A stretch of 64,000 nucleotides of DNA from Streptomyces globisporus (lineage in GTDB: Bacteria; Actinomycetota; Actinomycetes; Streptomycetales; Streptomycetaceae). The notes under the pieces were generated by a model. That model was given only the letters and a program-made list of their open reading frames with translations. It searched no databases and was not told the origin of the DNA. Shown here in pieces: positions 31,907 through 40,048 of this stretch (within the stretch, counting starts at the first letter, position 1; every line of letters starts with the position of its first letter). The stretch is from positions 347,239 through 411,238 of the forward strand of contig BMTG01000007.1 in NCBI GenBank assembly GCA_014649555.1. Reading direction: 5' to 3'. The translations under genes were made by a program, and so were the position numbers.

Positions 31907-32428
31907 TCAGAGCGGCAGCAGCATGATGATGTCGTCGCGGTCGTCGCCGGGGGCGACACGGATCGCGTCCGGGACCCGGCCGACCTCCTTGTAGCCGCAG
32001 GCGGTGTAGAAGCGGTCGGCCCCGGTGCCGCCCCGGCAGGTGAGCCGGATGGCCTCGATGCCCTCGATGGAGCGCGCGGCGTCGGCGGCGGCCGCCATGA
32101 GGTCGCGGCCGCACCCCCGGCCCTGGAGGCGGGGGTGGACCATGACCGTGTAGAGCCACAGCCAGTGCTTCATCAGCCGGTGCGTGTTGAGGTTCAGGAA
32201 GGCGGTGGCGACGACCGCCCCGTTCTCGTCCCGGCCGACCAGCAGCCGGGTGCGGCCCTCCTCGATGGCGACGAGGTGCTTGAGCAGCTCGGGCCGGATC
32301 TCCTCGGGGGTGACGGGCGGCACGAAGCCGACGGCCCCGCCCGCGTTGGACACATCGGCCCACAGGGCGGTGATGCCGTCGCGGAGGGCAGGGGTGAACG
32401 AGGGATCCAGCTCAAAGGTAAGAGCCAT
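31907..32428 (-). CDS. GNAT-family N-acetyltransferase
   Basis: A 173-residue acetyltransferase. The acetyl-CoA loop is in VMVHPRLQGRGCGRDLM (motif A, R/Q-x-x-G-x-G/A), followed by the RLTCRGGTGADRFYTACGYKEVGR motif B region (two stretches). Substrate unknown. ATG 32428 has no ribosome site close by but sits 6 nt after a TACTAT -10-like hexamer, suggesting a leaderless message. Confidence 0.85.
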   Translation of the reverse strand: MALTFELDPSFTPALRDGITALWADVSNAGGAVGFVPPVTPEEIRPELLKHLVAIEEGRTRLLVGRDENGAVVATAFLNLNTHRLMKHWLWLYTVMVHPRLQGRGCGRDLMAAAADAARSIEGIEAIRLTCRGGTGADRFYTACGYKEVGRVPDAIRVAPGDDRDDIIMLLPL

Positions 32429-32434
32429 AATGCG

Positions 32435-32464
32435 ATAGTAACTATTACCTCCGGGGCGGCTCAA
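32435..32464 (-). promoter_or_regulatory. Candidate promoter of a leaderless GNAT gene
   Basis: On the minus strand, TTGAGC (32459-32464) and TACTAT (32435-32440) with 18-bp spacing; the -10 ends 6 nt before the ATG, so +1 would fall on the start codon. The region also contains ATAGT-A-ACTAT, an inverted repeat. Confidence 0.5.
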
Positions 32465-32481
32465 CCCTGTCCGGAACATGA

Positions 32482-32516
32482 GAAAGCCCCGGCCGGGGAC
32501 GGCGGCCGGGGCTTTC
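32482..32516 (-). terminator. Terminator after mqnE
   Basis: GAAAGCCCCGGCC and GGCCGGGGCTTTC form a 13-bp perfect stem with a 9-nt loop, 20 bp after the mqnE stop. Confidence 0.8.
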
Positions 32517-32535
32517 GTATGTCACGCGATGCGGC

Positions 32536-33699
32536 TCAGACCCGCATCGGCTGCGGCGACTCGCGCCGGTCCGCCTCCGGGCCCGGGTACTCGCGCAGGA
32601 TCTCGTACCGGGTGTTCCGCTCGACCGGCCGGAAACCGGCGTCGCGGATCAGGTCCAGCAGGTCGTCGCGGCCGAGCTTGTTCGGCGTACCGAAGTCGTC
32701 CGCGTCGTGCGTGATCTTGTACTCGACGACCGAGCCGTCCATGTCGTCCGCACCGTGCTGGAGCGCGAGCTGGGCGGTCTGCACGCCGTGCATCACCCAG
32801 AACACCTTGACGTGCGGCACGTTGTCGAAGAGGAGACGGGAGACCGCGAACGTCTTCAGGGCCTCCGCGCCGGTCGCCATCGTCGTGCGCGCCTGGAGCT
32901 TGTTGCGGACCTTGCCGTCCTTCATGTCCACGAAGTCGTGCTGGTAGCGCAGCGGGATGAAGACCTGGAAGCCGCCGGTCTCGTCCTGCATCTCCCGCAG
33001 CCGCAGCACGTGGTCGACGCGGTGACGGTGCTCCTCGATGTGCCCGTACAGCATCGTCGCGGGGGTCTTGAGCCCCTTCTCGTGCGCCAGGCGGTGGATG
33101 CGCGACCAGTCCTCCCAGTGGGTGCGGTGGTCGACGATGTGCTGGCGGACCTCCCAGTCGAAGATCTCCGCGCCGCCGCCGGTCAGCGATTCGAGACCGG
33201 CCTCGATCAGCTCGTCGAGGATCTCGGACGCCGAGAGCCCGGAGATCGTCTCGAAGTGGTGGATCTCCGTCGCCGTGAACGCCTTCAGCGCGACGTCCGG
33301 CAGAGCTTCCTTCAGCGCGCTGAGCGAGCGCGGGTAGTAGCGCCACGGGAGGGTCGGGTGGAGCCCGTTGACGATGTGGAGCTCGGTGAGGTTCTCGTTC
33401 TCCATCGCCTTGGCGAGGCGGACGGCCTCCTCGATGCGCATCGTGTACGCGTCCTTCTCGCCCGGCTTGCGCTGGAACGAGCAGTACGCGCACGAGGCGG
33501 TGCACACGTTGGTCATGTTGAGGTGCCGGTTGACGTTGAAGTGCACCACGTCACCGTTCTTGCGCGTGCGCACCTCGTGGGCCAGGCCGCCCAGCCACGC
33601 CAGGTCGTCGGACGCGTACAGGGCGATCCCGTCCTCGCGGGTCAGCCGCTCGCCGGCCCGGACCTTCTCCTCCAGCTCGCGCTTGAGTCCCGCGTCCAC
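32536..33699 (-). CDS. mqnE: Aminofutalosine synthase MqnE (radical SAM)
   Basis: A 387-residue radical-SAM enzyme of the futalosine menaquinone pathway; it joins the chorismate-derived enolpyruvyl benzoate to SAM to give aminofutalosine. The cluster cysteines are Cys66, Cys70 and Cys73 in CTASCAYC. HIVNGLHPTLPW and MLYGHIEEHRHRVDH are typical of MqnE rather than the related MqnC. The GTG start follows the Lrp gene by 93 bp. Three further menaquinone genes follow at 34.5-38.4 kb, although they are not contiguous. Confidence 0.92.
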   Translation of the reverse strand: MDAGLKRELEEKVRAGERLTREDGIALYASDDLAWLGGLAHEVRTRKNGDVVHFNVNRHLNMTNVCTASCAYCSFQRKPGEKDAYTMRIEEAVRLAKAMENENLTELHIVNGLHPTLPWRYYPRSLSALKEALPDVALKAFTATEIHHFETISGLSASEILDELIEAGLESLTGGGAEIFDWEVRQHIVDHRTHWEDWSRIHRLAHEKGLKTPATMLYGHIEEHRHRVDHVLRLREMQDETGGFQVFIPLRYQHDFVDMKDGKVRNKLQARTTMATGAEALKTFAVSRLLFDNVPHVKVFWVMHGVQTAQLALQHGADDMDGSVVEYKITHDADDFGTPNKLGRDDLLDLIRDAGFRPVERNTRYEILREYPGPEADRRESPQPMRV

Positions 33700-33792
33700 C
33701 CGTCGCCTCCCAAATCTCCGTGTATCAGCCTCCGACCAACCGTACTCCCCCGACCTTCGGGCGGGAGGTGCCCCCTCTACGGCGCTCCGCGC

Positions 33793-34248
33793 CTACGACT
33801 CCTCGGGGAGTTCCCCGACCCGGTTCTCCCACTTCGTGGAGAGCACGATCGTCGTACGCGTCCGCGAGACGCCCTTCGTACCGCTGAGGCGCCGGATCGT
33901 CTTCTCCAGGCCGTCCACGTCGCCGACGCGGACCTTGAGCATGTACGAGTCGTCGCCCGCGATGAACCAGCAGTCCTCGATCTCCGCCAGGTCCTTCAAG
34001 CGGTGCGCGACGTCCTCGTGGTCGGCGGCGTCCGAGAGCGAGATCCCGATCAGCGCGGTGACGCCGAGGCCGAGCGACGCGGAGTCGACGGTGGCGCGGT
34101 AGCCGGTGATGACACCGGCGGTTTCCAGCCGGTTGATGCGGTCGGTGACGCTGGGCCCGGAGAGCCCCACGAGCCGTCCCAGCTCGGCGTACGAGGCCCT
34201 GCCGTTCTCCCTGAGGGCCTGGATGAGCTGCCTGTCCACCGCGTCCAT
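33793..34248 (-). CDS. Lrp/AsnC-family transcriptional regulator
   Basis: A 151-residue regulator. N-terminal helix-turn-helix (LGRLVGLSGPSVTDRINRLE, residues ~24-43) and C-terminal RAM ligand-binding domain (GYRATVD... SYMLKVRV). ATG 34248 is used because GGAAGG lies ~10 nt upstream; ATG 34266 adds six residues. It lies within the menaquinone neighbourhood and is divergent from a 44-residue ORF, suggesting control of local genes or of amino-acid metabolism. Confidence 0.9.
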   Translation of the reverse strand: MDAVDRQLIQALRENGRASYAELGRLVGLSGPSVTDRINRLETAGVITGYRATVDSASLGLGVTALIGISLSDAADHEDVAHRLKDLAEIEDCWFIAGDDSYMLKVRVGDVDGLEKTIRRLSGTKGVSRTRTTIVLSTKWENRVGELPEES

Positions 34249-34381
34249 ATGACTGAAACCTTCCATTGTTCAGCAGTACCGCGAGTCTACGTGTAGAATC
34301 TAAGGCATGCAGGGTCGACGCCCTGCAAATCTTCTAGAACATCCAAGAAACGCTTTCGAATCTTCAGGAGTGAACTTCACC

Positions 34382-34516
34382 GTGTACACGATCGAGATGG
34401 CCTACGCCCGGATGCGCGAGCTGCAGGACCTGGCCAACCGCTCGCGTGCCCACCAGCCCGCCGCCGCGCACCGCGTCGACAAGACCCGCTCCCCGCGCTC
34501 CCCCAAGAAGCGCTGA
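34382..34516 (+). CDS. Small basic protein, 44 residues, hypothetical
   Basis: Not recognised. A short frame encoding MYTIEMAYARMRELQDLANR followed by a highly basic tail (RVDKTRSPRSPKKR). The first 20 residues predict an amphipathic helix. AGGAG lies 11 nt before the GTG. An in-frame ATG at 34307 sits 7 nt after a TAGAAT -10-like hexamer and could give a 69-residue leaderless product. It diverges from the Lrp gene, and converges with the ubiX-like gene. Confidence 0.55.
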   Translation: MYTIEMAYARMRELQDLANRSRAHQPAAAHRVDKTRSPRSPKKR

Positions 34517-34526
34517 CCCGGACCTC

Positions 34527-35210
34527 TCAGTCCTCCGGGCGGCGGGAGCCCCCACCGAGCTCTCCCTCCCAGCGGCGGTACAGGCGATGCGGCACGGATG
34601 CCGCGTCCAGCACCCGCCCCGCGACGAAATCCACCAGGTCCTGGATGTGCGTCGCCCCCGCGTAGAACGCCGGAGAGGCGGGCAGCACGACCGCGCCCGC
34701 CTCGTCCAGGGCCACCATCTGCTTCAGCGTCTGGCCGCTCAGCGGAGTCTCGCGCACCGCGACGACGAGCGGGCGGCGCTCCTTGAGCGTCACGCTCGCG
34801 GCCCGCTGGAGCAGATCCTTCGACAGACCGAGCGCCACTCCGGCCACACAGGCCGTCGAGGCCGGCACGATCAGCATCCCCTTCGCCGGGTACGACCCGG
34901 AGGACGGCCCGGCCGCCAGATCCCCGGCCGGCCAGTGGCGTACGCGCTCCAGCTCCGCGTCGCCCACCGCGAAGGCGTCCGGCTTCCCGTCGGCGCCGCG
35001 ATCCAGCCACGCCCGCAGGTCCTCGCGCCAGTGCGCGTCCCGGAACGCGATGCCGGTCTCGTCCAGCAGCGTGAGGCGCGAGGCCCGGCTCACCACCAGG
35101 TCCACGCTCTCGCCGGCCGCCAGGAGCCCGCGCAGGACGGCGGCCGCGAACGGGGTACCCGAAGCACCGGACACCCCGACAATCCAAGGCCGCCGCTGCT
35201 GCTGAGTCAC
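34527..35210 (-). CDS. mqnM: UbiX-family flavin prenyltransferase, menaquinone pathway
   Basis: A 227-residue flavoprotein of the UbiX/Pad1 family: GVSGASGTPFAAAVL (residues ~12-26), SRASRLTL, PASTACVAGVALGLSKDLL and the ETPLSG motif. The family makes prenylated FMN, the cofactor of UbiD-type decarboxylases. The UbiD homologue is at 36908-38365, so the pair should act in decarboxylating the naphthoate in futalosine-pathway menaquinone synthesis (MqnM). GTG 35210 has CAGGAC upstream. Confidence 0.88.
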   Translation of the reverse strand: MTQQQRRPWIVGVSGASGTPFAAAVLRGLLAAGESVDLVVSRASRLTLLDETGIAFRDAHWREDLRAWLDRGADGKPDAFAVGDAELERVRHWPAGDLAAGPSSGSYPAKGMLIVPASTACVAGVALGLSKDLLQRAASVTLKERRPLVVAVRETPLSGQTLKQMVALDEAGAVVLPASPAFYAGATHIQDLVDFVAGRVLDAASVPHRLYRRWEGELGGGSRRPED

Positions 35211-35331
35211 TGAAGTCCTGGATTCCACATCCGCGAGCCTATCCGGCGGCCCTTCGCGCGCGGCACCCGGAACCGGGCGGGCGCCACAGACGTTCTCCGG
35301 ATGACGGGCAACCCGGGGGCAGGGGCAGACC

Positions 35332-35964
35332 ATGGGCGACTACTGGACCACCGACCGCACCACGGACCACGGCACCACCGGCAGCGCGCGGGCCCTGACC
35401 GCCGGGCTGCTGATGGCGGGCTGGGTGGCCCTGCTGTGGGTCCTCGAAGGGATCGACGTGGCCACGGGCCACGCGCTGGACACGTACGGCATCAGCCCGC
35501 GCGAGATGTCCGAGCTGCGGGACGTCGTCCCCGCCGCGTTCCTGCACAGCGGCTGGGAGCACCTGGCCTCCAACAGCGTCCCGCTGCTGGTCCTCGGCTT
35601 CATAGCCGCCCTCGCGGGGCTGCGCCGGTTCGCCGCCGTCGTCCTGACGATCATCGTGGCCAGCGGCCTCGGCGTCTGGCTGACCGCCCCGGAGAACACG
35701 ATCACGCTCGGCGCGTCCGGCGTGGTCTTCGGACTGCTGGGCTATCTGCTGGTCCGCGGCTTCGTGGACCGCCGCCCCTGGGACATCCTCATAGGCGTCG
35801 GCGTCGCCGTGGTCTACGGCTCGCTGCTGTGGGGCGTCCTGCCGACCCAGTCGGGCGTCAGCTGGCAGGGGCACCTGTTCGGGCTGATCGGCGGTGTGGC
35901 GGCGGCGTTCCTCTTCCGCCGCCCGTCCGCGCGCCGGGGACCGGACAACCTGGTCACGGTCTGA
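35332..35964 (+). CDS. Rhomboid-family intramembrane serine protease
   Basis: A 210-residue membrane protein with six helices. The catalytic serine is Ser129 in GASG and the histidine is His181 in WQGHLFG; the HSGWEHLASN region is the first conserved helix. It should cut membrane-anchored proteins within the bilayer. It lies between ubiX-like and mqnP genes but on the opposite strand, so it is not part of the menaquinone transcript. Confidence 0.92.
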   Translation: MGDYWTTDRTTDHGTTGSARALTAGLLMAGWVALLWVLEGIDVATGHALDTYGISPREMSELRDVVPAAFLHSGWEHLASNSVPLLVLGFIAALAGLRRFAAVVLTIIVASGLGVWLTAPENTITLGASGVVFGLLGYLLVRGFVDRRPWDILIGVGVAVVYGSLLWGVLPTQSGVSWQGHLFGLIGGVAAAFLFRRPSARRGPDNLVTV

Positions 35965-35990
35965 GGCGCGCCCTCGACGTCCCGAGTGCG

Positions 35991-36911
35991 TTACGGGGTC
36001 AGGCCCCGCACCAGCAGGTCCAGCAGGGCGCAGGCGAACAACGCGATGCCGATGAAGCCGTTCACCGAGAAGAACGCCCGGTTCAGCCGGGACAGGTCGT
36101 GCGGCCGCACGACCCGGTGCTCGTAGACGAAGGCCACCGCGACGACCACCATGCCGATCCAGTAGAAGACCTCGGCGTCCGTGGCCAGCCCGAACCACAC
36201 CAGCAGCCCGGTCGTGATCGCGTGGCAGACCCGGGCGCCCCACAGCGAGGCCGGGATCCCGAAGCGCGCCGGGAAGGAGAGCACCCCGTGGGCCCGGTCG
36301 GCCTGGACGTCCTGGCAGGCGAAGATCAGGTCGAAGCCGCCGATCCAGATCCCCACCGCGAGCCCGAGGATCACCGCGTCCCACGACCAGCTGCCGGTCA
36401 CCGCGAGCCAGGCGCCGACCGGTCCGATGGCCTGCGCGAGCCCCAGGATGGCGTGCGGGAAGTTCGTGAACCGCTTGCCGTACGGGTAGACCACCATCGG
36501 GACGACGGCCACCGGCGCGAGCACCAGGCAGAGCGGGTTGAGCAGGGCGGCGGCGCCCAGGAAGACGGCCAGCGCGACGATCGCGCCGGTCCACGCGGAC
36601 TTCACCGACACCGCGCCCGTCACCAGCTCACGGCCCGCGGTGCGCGGGTTCCGGGCGTCGATCTCCCGGTCGATGATCCGGTTGGCGGCCATCGCGAACG
36701 TCCGCAGCCCCACCATCGCCAGTGTGACCAGCAGCAGGACGCCCCAGTGGATCGTGCCGTCCAGCTGGAACATCGCGGTCAGCGCGGCGATGTAGGCGAA
36801 GGGCAGCGCGAAGACCGAGTGCTCGATCATCACGAGCCGCAGGAACGCCTTCACCTTGCTGGTGGAGGGTGCGGGGCCCTGGACGGACGCCGCTTCTGCC
36901 GCACTGCTCAC
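35991..36911 (-). CDS. mqnP: Menaquinone-pathway prenyltransferase MqnP (UbiA family)
   Basis: A 306-residue UbiA-fold membrane prenyltransferase with eight or nine helices. The first Asp-rich motif is NRIIDREIDARNPRT (residues ~86-100) and the second DVQADRAHG, both needed to bind Mg and the polyprenyl diphosphate. In the futalosine pathway it attaches the isoprenoid chain to 1,4-dihydroxy-6-naphthoate. The GTG start overlaps the UbiD-gene stop (GTGA), so the two are coupled. Confidence 0.9.
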   Translation of the reverse strand: MSSAAEAASVQGPAPSTSKVKAFLRLVMIEHSVFALPFAYIAALTAMFQLDGTIHWGVLLLVTLAMVGLRTFAMAANRIIDREIDARNPRTAGRELVTGAVSVKSAWTGAIVALAVFLGAAALLNPLCLVLAPVAVVPMVVYPYGKRFTNFPHAILGLAQAIGPVGAWLAVTGSWSWDAVILGLAVGIWIGGFDLIFACQDVQADRAHGVLSFPARFGIPASLWGARVCHAITTGLLVWFGLATDAEVFYWIGMVVVAVAFVYEHRVVRPHDLSRLNRAFFSVNGFIGIALFACALLDLLVRGLTP

Positions 36912-38365
36912 AGCCCGTATTCCTTCCAGCGGCGGTCGACCTTCGCCGCCGTCTCGGGGTCGGAGACGACCATCTCCGGCCAGCCGCCGTCCCGCGTGTA
37001 GCCCTCGGTGGGCAGCTTCTTCGTGGCGTCGATACCCGCCTTGCCGCCCCAGAACTGCTGGTAGGAGGCGTGGTCGAGGTGGTCGACCGGGCCTTCGGCG
37101 ACGGTGAGGTCGCGGGCGTAGTCGGTGTTGCCGAGCGCCCGCCAGGCCACCTCGTGCAGATCGTGGACGTCGCAGTCGGAGTCGACGACCACGATCAGCT
37201 TGGTCAGCGACATCATGTGCGCGCCCCAGATCGCGCTCATCACCTTCTGCGCGTGCTTCGGGTACTTCTTGTCGATCGAGACGATCGCGCAGTTGTGGAA
37301 GCCGCCCGCCTCGGGGAGGTGGTAGTCCACGATGTCCGGCACGATGATCTTCAGCAGCGGCAGGAAGAACCGCTCCGTGGCCCGGCCCAGCGGCCCGTCC
37401 TCGGTCGGCGGCCGGCCCACCACGATGGACTGGAGCAGCGGCCGGTTGCGCATGGTGACGCAGTCGATGGTCAGTGCGGGGAACGGTTCCTGCGGGGTGT
37501 AGAAGCCGGTGTGGTCCCCGAACGGGCCCTCGGGCAGCATCTCGCCCGGCTCCAGCCAGCCCTCGATGACGACCTCCGCCTGTGCGGGGACCTGGAGCGG
37601 CACGGTCTTGCAGTCGACCATCTCGATCCGCTTGCCCTGGACGAACCCGGCGAAGAGGTACTCGTCGATGTCCCCGGGCAGCGGCGCGGTGGAGGCGTAC
37701 GTGACGGCGGGCGGGCAGCCGAAGGCGATGGCGACGGGCAGCCGCTCCCCGCGCCTCGCCGCGACCTGGTAGTGGTTCGCGGAGTCCTTGTGGATCTGCC
37801 AGTGCATCCCGATGGTGCGCTTGTCGTGGCGCTGGAGCCGGTAGAGGCCCAGGTTCCGGACGCCGTTCTCGGGGTGCTTGGTGTGGGTGAGGCCGAGGTT
37901 GAAGAACGAGCCGCCGTCCTCGGGCCAGGTGAACAGCGCGGGCAGCTGGTCCAGGTCGACGTCGTCGCCGGTCAGCACCACTTCCTGGACGGGCGCGTCA
38001 CCGGACTTCACCTTCTTCGGCGGCACGTGCACCATCGAGCCGAGCTTCCCGAAGGCTTCCCGTACGCCGACGAAGCCCTGCGGCAGCTCCGGCTTGAGGA
38101 GCCCGCCGATCTTGTCGCTGATGTCGCTGTACGACTTCAGCCCGAGGGCCTTGAGCAGGCGCCGGTCGGTGCCGAAGACGTTCATGGCCAGGGGCATCGA
38201 GGACCCCTTGACGTTCTCGAACAGCAGGGCCGGACCGCCCGCCTTGTTGACCCGGTCGACGATCTCGCCGACCTCCAGGTGGGGGTCGACCTCGACCTTG
38301 ACGCGCTTGAGATCACCATCGCGCTCAAGAGCCCGGAGCAGGGAGCGAAGATCGTCGTAAGCCAT
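36908..38365 (-). CDS. mqnL: UbiD-family decarboxylase, menaquinone pathway
   Basis: A 485-residue prenyl-FMN-dependent decarboxylase. The UbiD signatures EGPFGDHTGFYTP (residues ~298-310) and the E-x-x-x-R region around LPALFTWPEDGG and GMHWQIHKD are present. It should remove the carboxyl group of the prenylated naphthoate. ATG 38365 is chosen since the upstream frame adds only low-complexity sequence. It leads the coupled pair with mqnP, and depends on the UbiX homologue 1.7 kb away. Confidence 0.9.
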   Translation of the reverse strand: MAYDDLRSLLRALERDGDLKRVKVEVDPHLEVGEIVDRVNKAGGPALLFENVKGSSMPLAMNVFGTDRRLLKALGLKSYSDISDKIGGLLKPELPQGFVGVREAFGKLGSMVHVPPKKVKSGDAPVQEVVLTGDDVDLDQLPALFTWPEDGGSFFNLGLTHTKHPENGVRNLGLYRLQRHDKRTIGMHWQIHKDSANHYQVAARRGERLPVAIAFGCPPAVTYASTAPLPGDIDEYLFAGFVQGKRIEMVDCKTVPLQVPAQAEVVIEGWLEPGEMLPEGPFGDHTGFYTPQEPFPALTIDCVTMRNRPLLQSIVVGRPPTEDGPLGRATERFFLPLLKIIVPDIVDYHLPEAGGFHNCAIVSIDKKYPKHAQKVMSAIWGAHMMSLTKLIVVVDSDCDVHDLHEVAWRALGNTDYARDLTVAEGPVDHLDHASYQQFWGGKAGIDATKKLPTEGYTRDGGWPEMVVSDPETAAKVDRRWKEYGL

Positions 38366-38508
38366 GCGGTCCAGTTTGTCATCCCCGCCCCCGCGGGCCC
38401 GCCGGGGCTCCCCCGTCCCGCGCCCCGGATCCTTCATGACGAGCCGGTACCCTGGCCGCGATACGGGGCAATCGTCCCGCCCGCCGCCACTTCCTGGGGG
38501 ACGCACCC

Positions 38509-38883
38509 ATGAGAGCCCTGATGTTCATCGTCCCGCTGGCTCTGACGATCTACGCGTTCATCGACTGCCTGAACACCTCGGAGGAGGACACCAAGCATCT
38601 CCCGAAGATCGCCTGGGTCTTCATCATCCTGCTGTTCTGGATCGTCGGCCCGGTCGTCTGGCTCGCCGCCGGCAAGAACCGCCACAACCGGGCCGCCGGC
38701 GCCGGGCCCTCCTCGTGGCAGCGGGGCAGGCGGCAGCAGTGGGTGGCCCCGGACGACAACCCGGACTTCCTGAAGTCCCTGAAGGACGACAAGAAGCCCG
38801 AGGCGGAGGCGGAGGCCGAGGAGGAGCCGGGCAGGCGCGACGGCGGCACGAGCCCCGACGACAAGACCCCGCCCACGTCCTGA
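38509..38883 (+). CDS. PLD-nuclease-N-like (PLDc_N) membrane protein
   Basis: A 124-residue protein with two transmembrane helices (~4-18 and ~33-54). The [13 protein letters not shown] and [21 protein letters not shown] segments are the PLDc_N signature found at the N-terminus of cardiolipin synthases, here stand-alone. The tail is acidic and repetitive ([11 protein letters not shown]). It diverges from the UbiD gene. Function unknown. Confidence 0.85.
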   Translation: MRALMFIVPLALTIYAFIDCLNTSEEDTKHLPKIAWVFIILLFWIVGPVVWLAAGKNRHNRAAGAGPSSWQRGRRQQWVAPDDNPDFLKSLKDDKKPEAEAEAEEEPGRRDGGTSPDDKTPPTS

Positions 38884-38903
38884 CGGCGCACCCCCGGCAC
38901 ACG

Positions 38904-38949
38904 ACGCAACGGCTCCCCGGACGAGAATCCGTCCGGGGAGCCGTTGCGT
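38904..38949. terminator. Bidirectional terminator, perfect 20-bp stem
   Basis: ACGCAACGGCTCCCCGGACG pairs perfectly with its complement across a 6-nt AGAATC loop, between the convergent PLDc_N gene and the cytochrome c maturation operon. Confidence 0.9.
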
Positions 38950-38965
38950 GTCCGGTCGGGCTTGC

Positions 38966-40048
38966 TCAGACTCCCGCGTAGGAGTGCAGGCCGGAGACGA
39001 AGATGTTCACGCCGTAGTAGTTGAACAGCCAGCAGGCGAAGGCGAGGAGCGCCAGGTAGGCGGCCTTGCGGCCCTTCCACCCAGCGGTGGCGCGGGCGTG
39101 CAGGTAGGCGGCGTAGGCGACCCAGGTGATGAAGGACCAGACCTCCTTGGGGTCCCAGCCCCAGTACCGGCCCCAGGCGTCGCCCGCCCAGATCGCCCCG
39201 GCGATGATCGTGAACGTCCACAGCGGGAAGACGGCCGCGTTGATCCGGTACGCGAACTTGTCCAGCGAGGCGGCCGAGGGCAGCCGTTCCATGACCGAGG
39301 ACGCGAACTTCCCGGGTGTGCCGCCGGAGGCGAGCTTGTTCTCGTAGCTGTCGCGGAAGAGGTAGAGGATCGTGCCGACCGCGCCGAGGTAGAACACCGC
39401 GCCGCAGAGGATCGCGGTCGAGACGTGGATCCACAGCCAGTACGAGTGCAGGGCGGGTACCAGCTGGTCGCTGTCGGTGTAGAGCGTGGTGACCGCGATA
39501 CCGAGGTCCAGCAGGACGGTGGTGACCAGCGGGAGACCGATCCAGCGGACGTTCTTCTTCAGCGCGAGGAGCACCAGGTAGGAGCCGACCGCCACCGTGG
39601 AGAAGGTGATGGAGAACTCGTACATGTTGGCCCAGGGGGCCCGCTGCACCGACAGGGCGCGGGTGATGACCCCGCCCGCCTCGACGAGGAAGGCCACCAC
39701 GGTCAGCGAGACCGCGATCCGGCCGTACAGGTCGCCCTTGAACGTGCCGCCCGCCGCACCCGGGCCGTCGGGCACGTCACGCGTACCGGCGGCGGACCGG
39801 GTGATGACCTCGGGCCGCTCCAGCACGGCCGTGCCACCGGCCTGCGCCTTCACCGCGGGGGCGGCGGCGGAGGCTTTGGCCGAGGAGGTGGACAGCGCGG
39901 CGGCCGTGCGGCCGACCTTGCTGCGGCTGCCGAAGACCCACTCCGCGATGTGCGCGAAGAACGCCAGGGTGTAGACGGCCATCGACGAATAGATCAGCAC
40001 GTTGCTGGCTTCGGCCAGGCTCTCGTTGGTTGCGGCGGCGAGATTCAC
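38966..40048 (-). CDS. ccsB: Cytochrome c maturation protein CcsB/ResC
   Basis: A 360-residue membrane protein with about eight helices. The haem-handling WWD-like motif is WGRYWGWDPKEVWS (near residue 300), and conserved histidines are in LHSYWLWIHVS. With ResB it forms the System II cytochrome c synthase that carries haem to the outside and attaches it to apocytochromes. The GTG start overlaps the resB stop (GTGA). Last gene of the tlpA-ccdA-resB-ccsB operon. Confidence 0.93.
   Translation of the reverse strand: MNLAAATNESLAEASNVLIYSSMAVYTLAFFAHIAEWVFGSRSKVGRTAAALSTSSAKASAAAPAVKAQAGGTAVLERPEVITRSAAGTRDVPDGPGAAGGTFKGDLYGRIAVSLTVVAFLVEAGGVITRALSVQRAPWANMYEFSITFSTVAVGSYLVLLALKKNVRWIGLPLVTTVLLDLGIAVTTLYTDSDQLVPALHSYWLWIHVSTAILCGAVFYLGAVGTILYLFRDSYENKLASGGTPGKFASSVMERLPSAASLDKFAYRINAAVFPLWTFTIIAGAIWAGDAWGRYWGWDPKEVWSFITWVAYAAYLHARATAGWKGRKAAYLALLAFACWLFNYYGVNIFVSGLHSYAGV

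Noticed and set aside
34350-34372. TTCGAATC resembling a tRNA T-loop
   Set aside because: No cloverleaf can be built around it; it lies in the leader of the small ORF.
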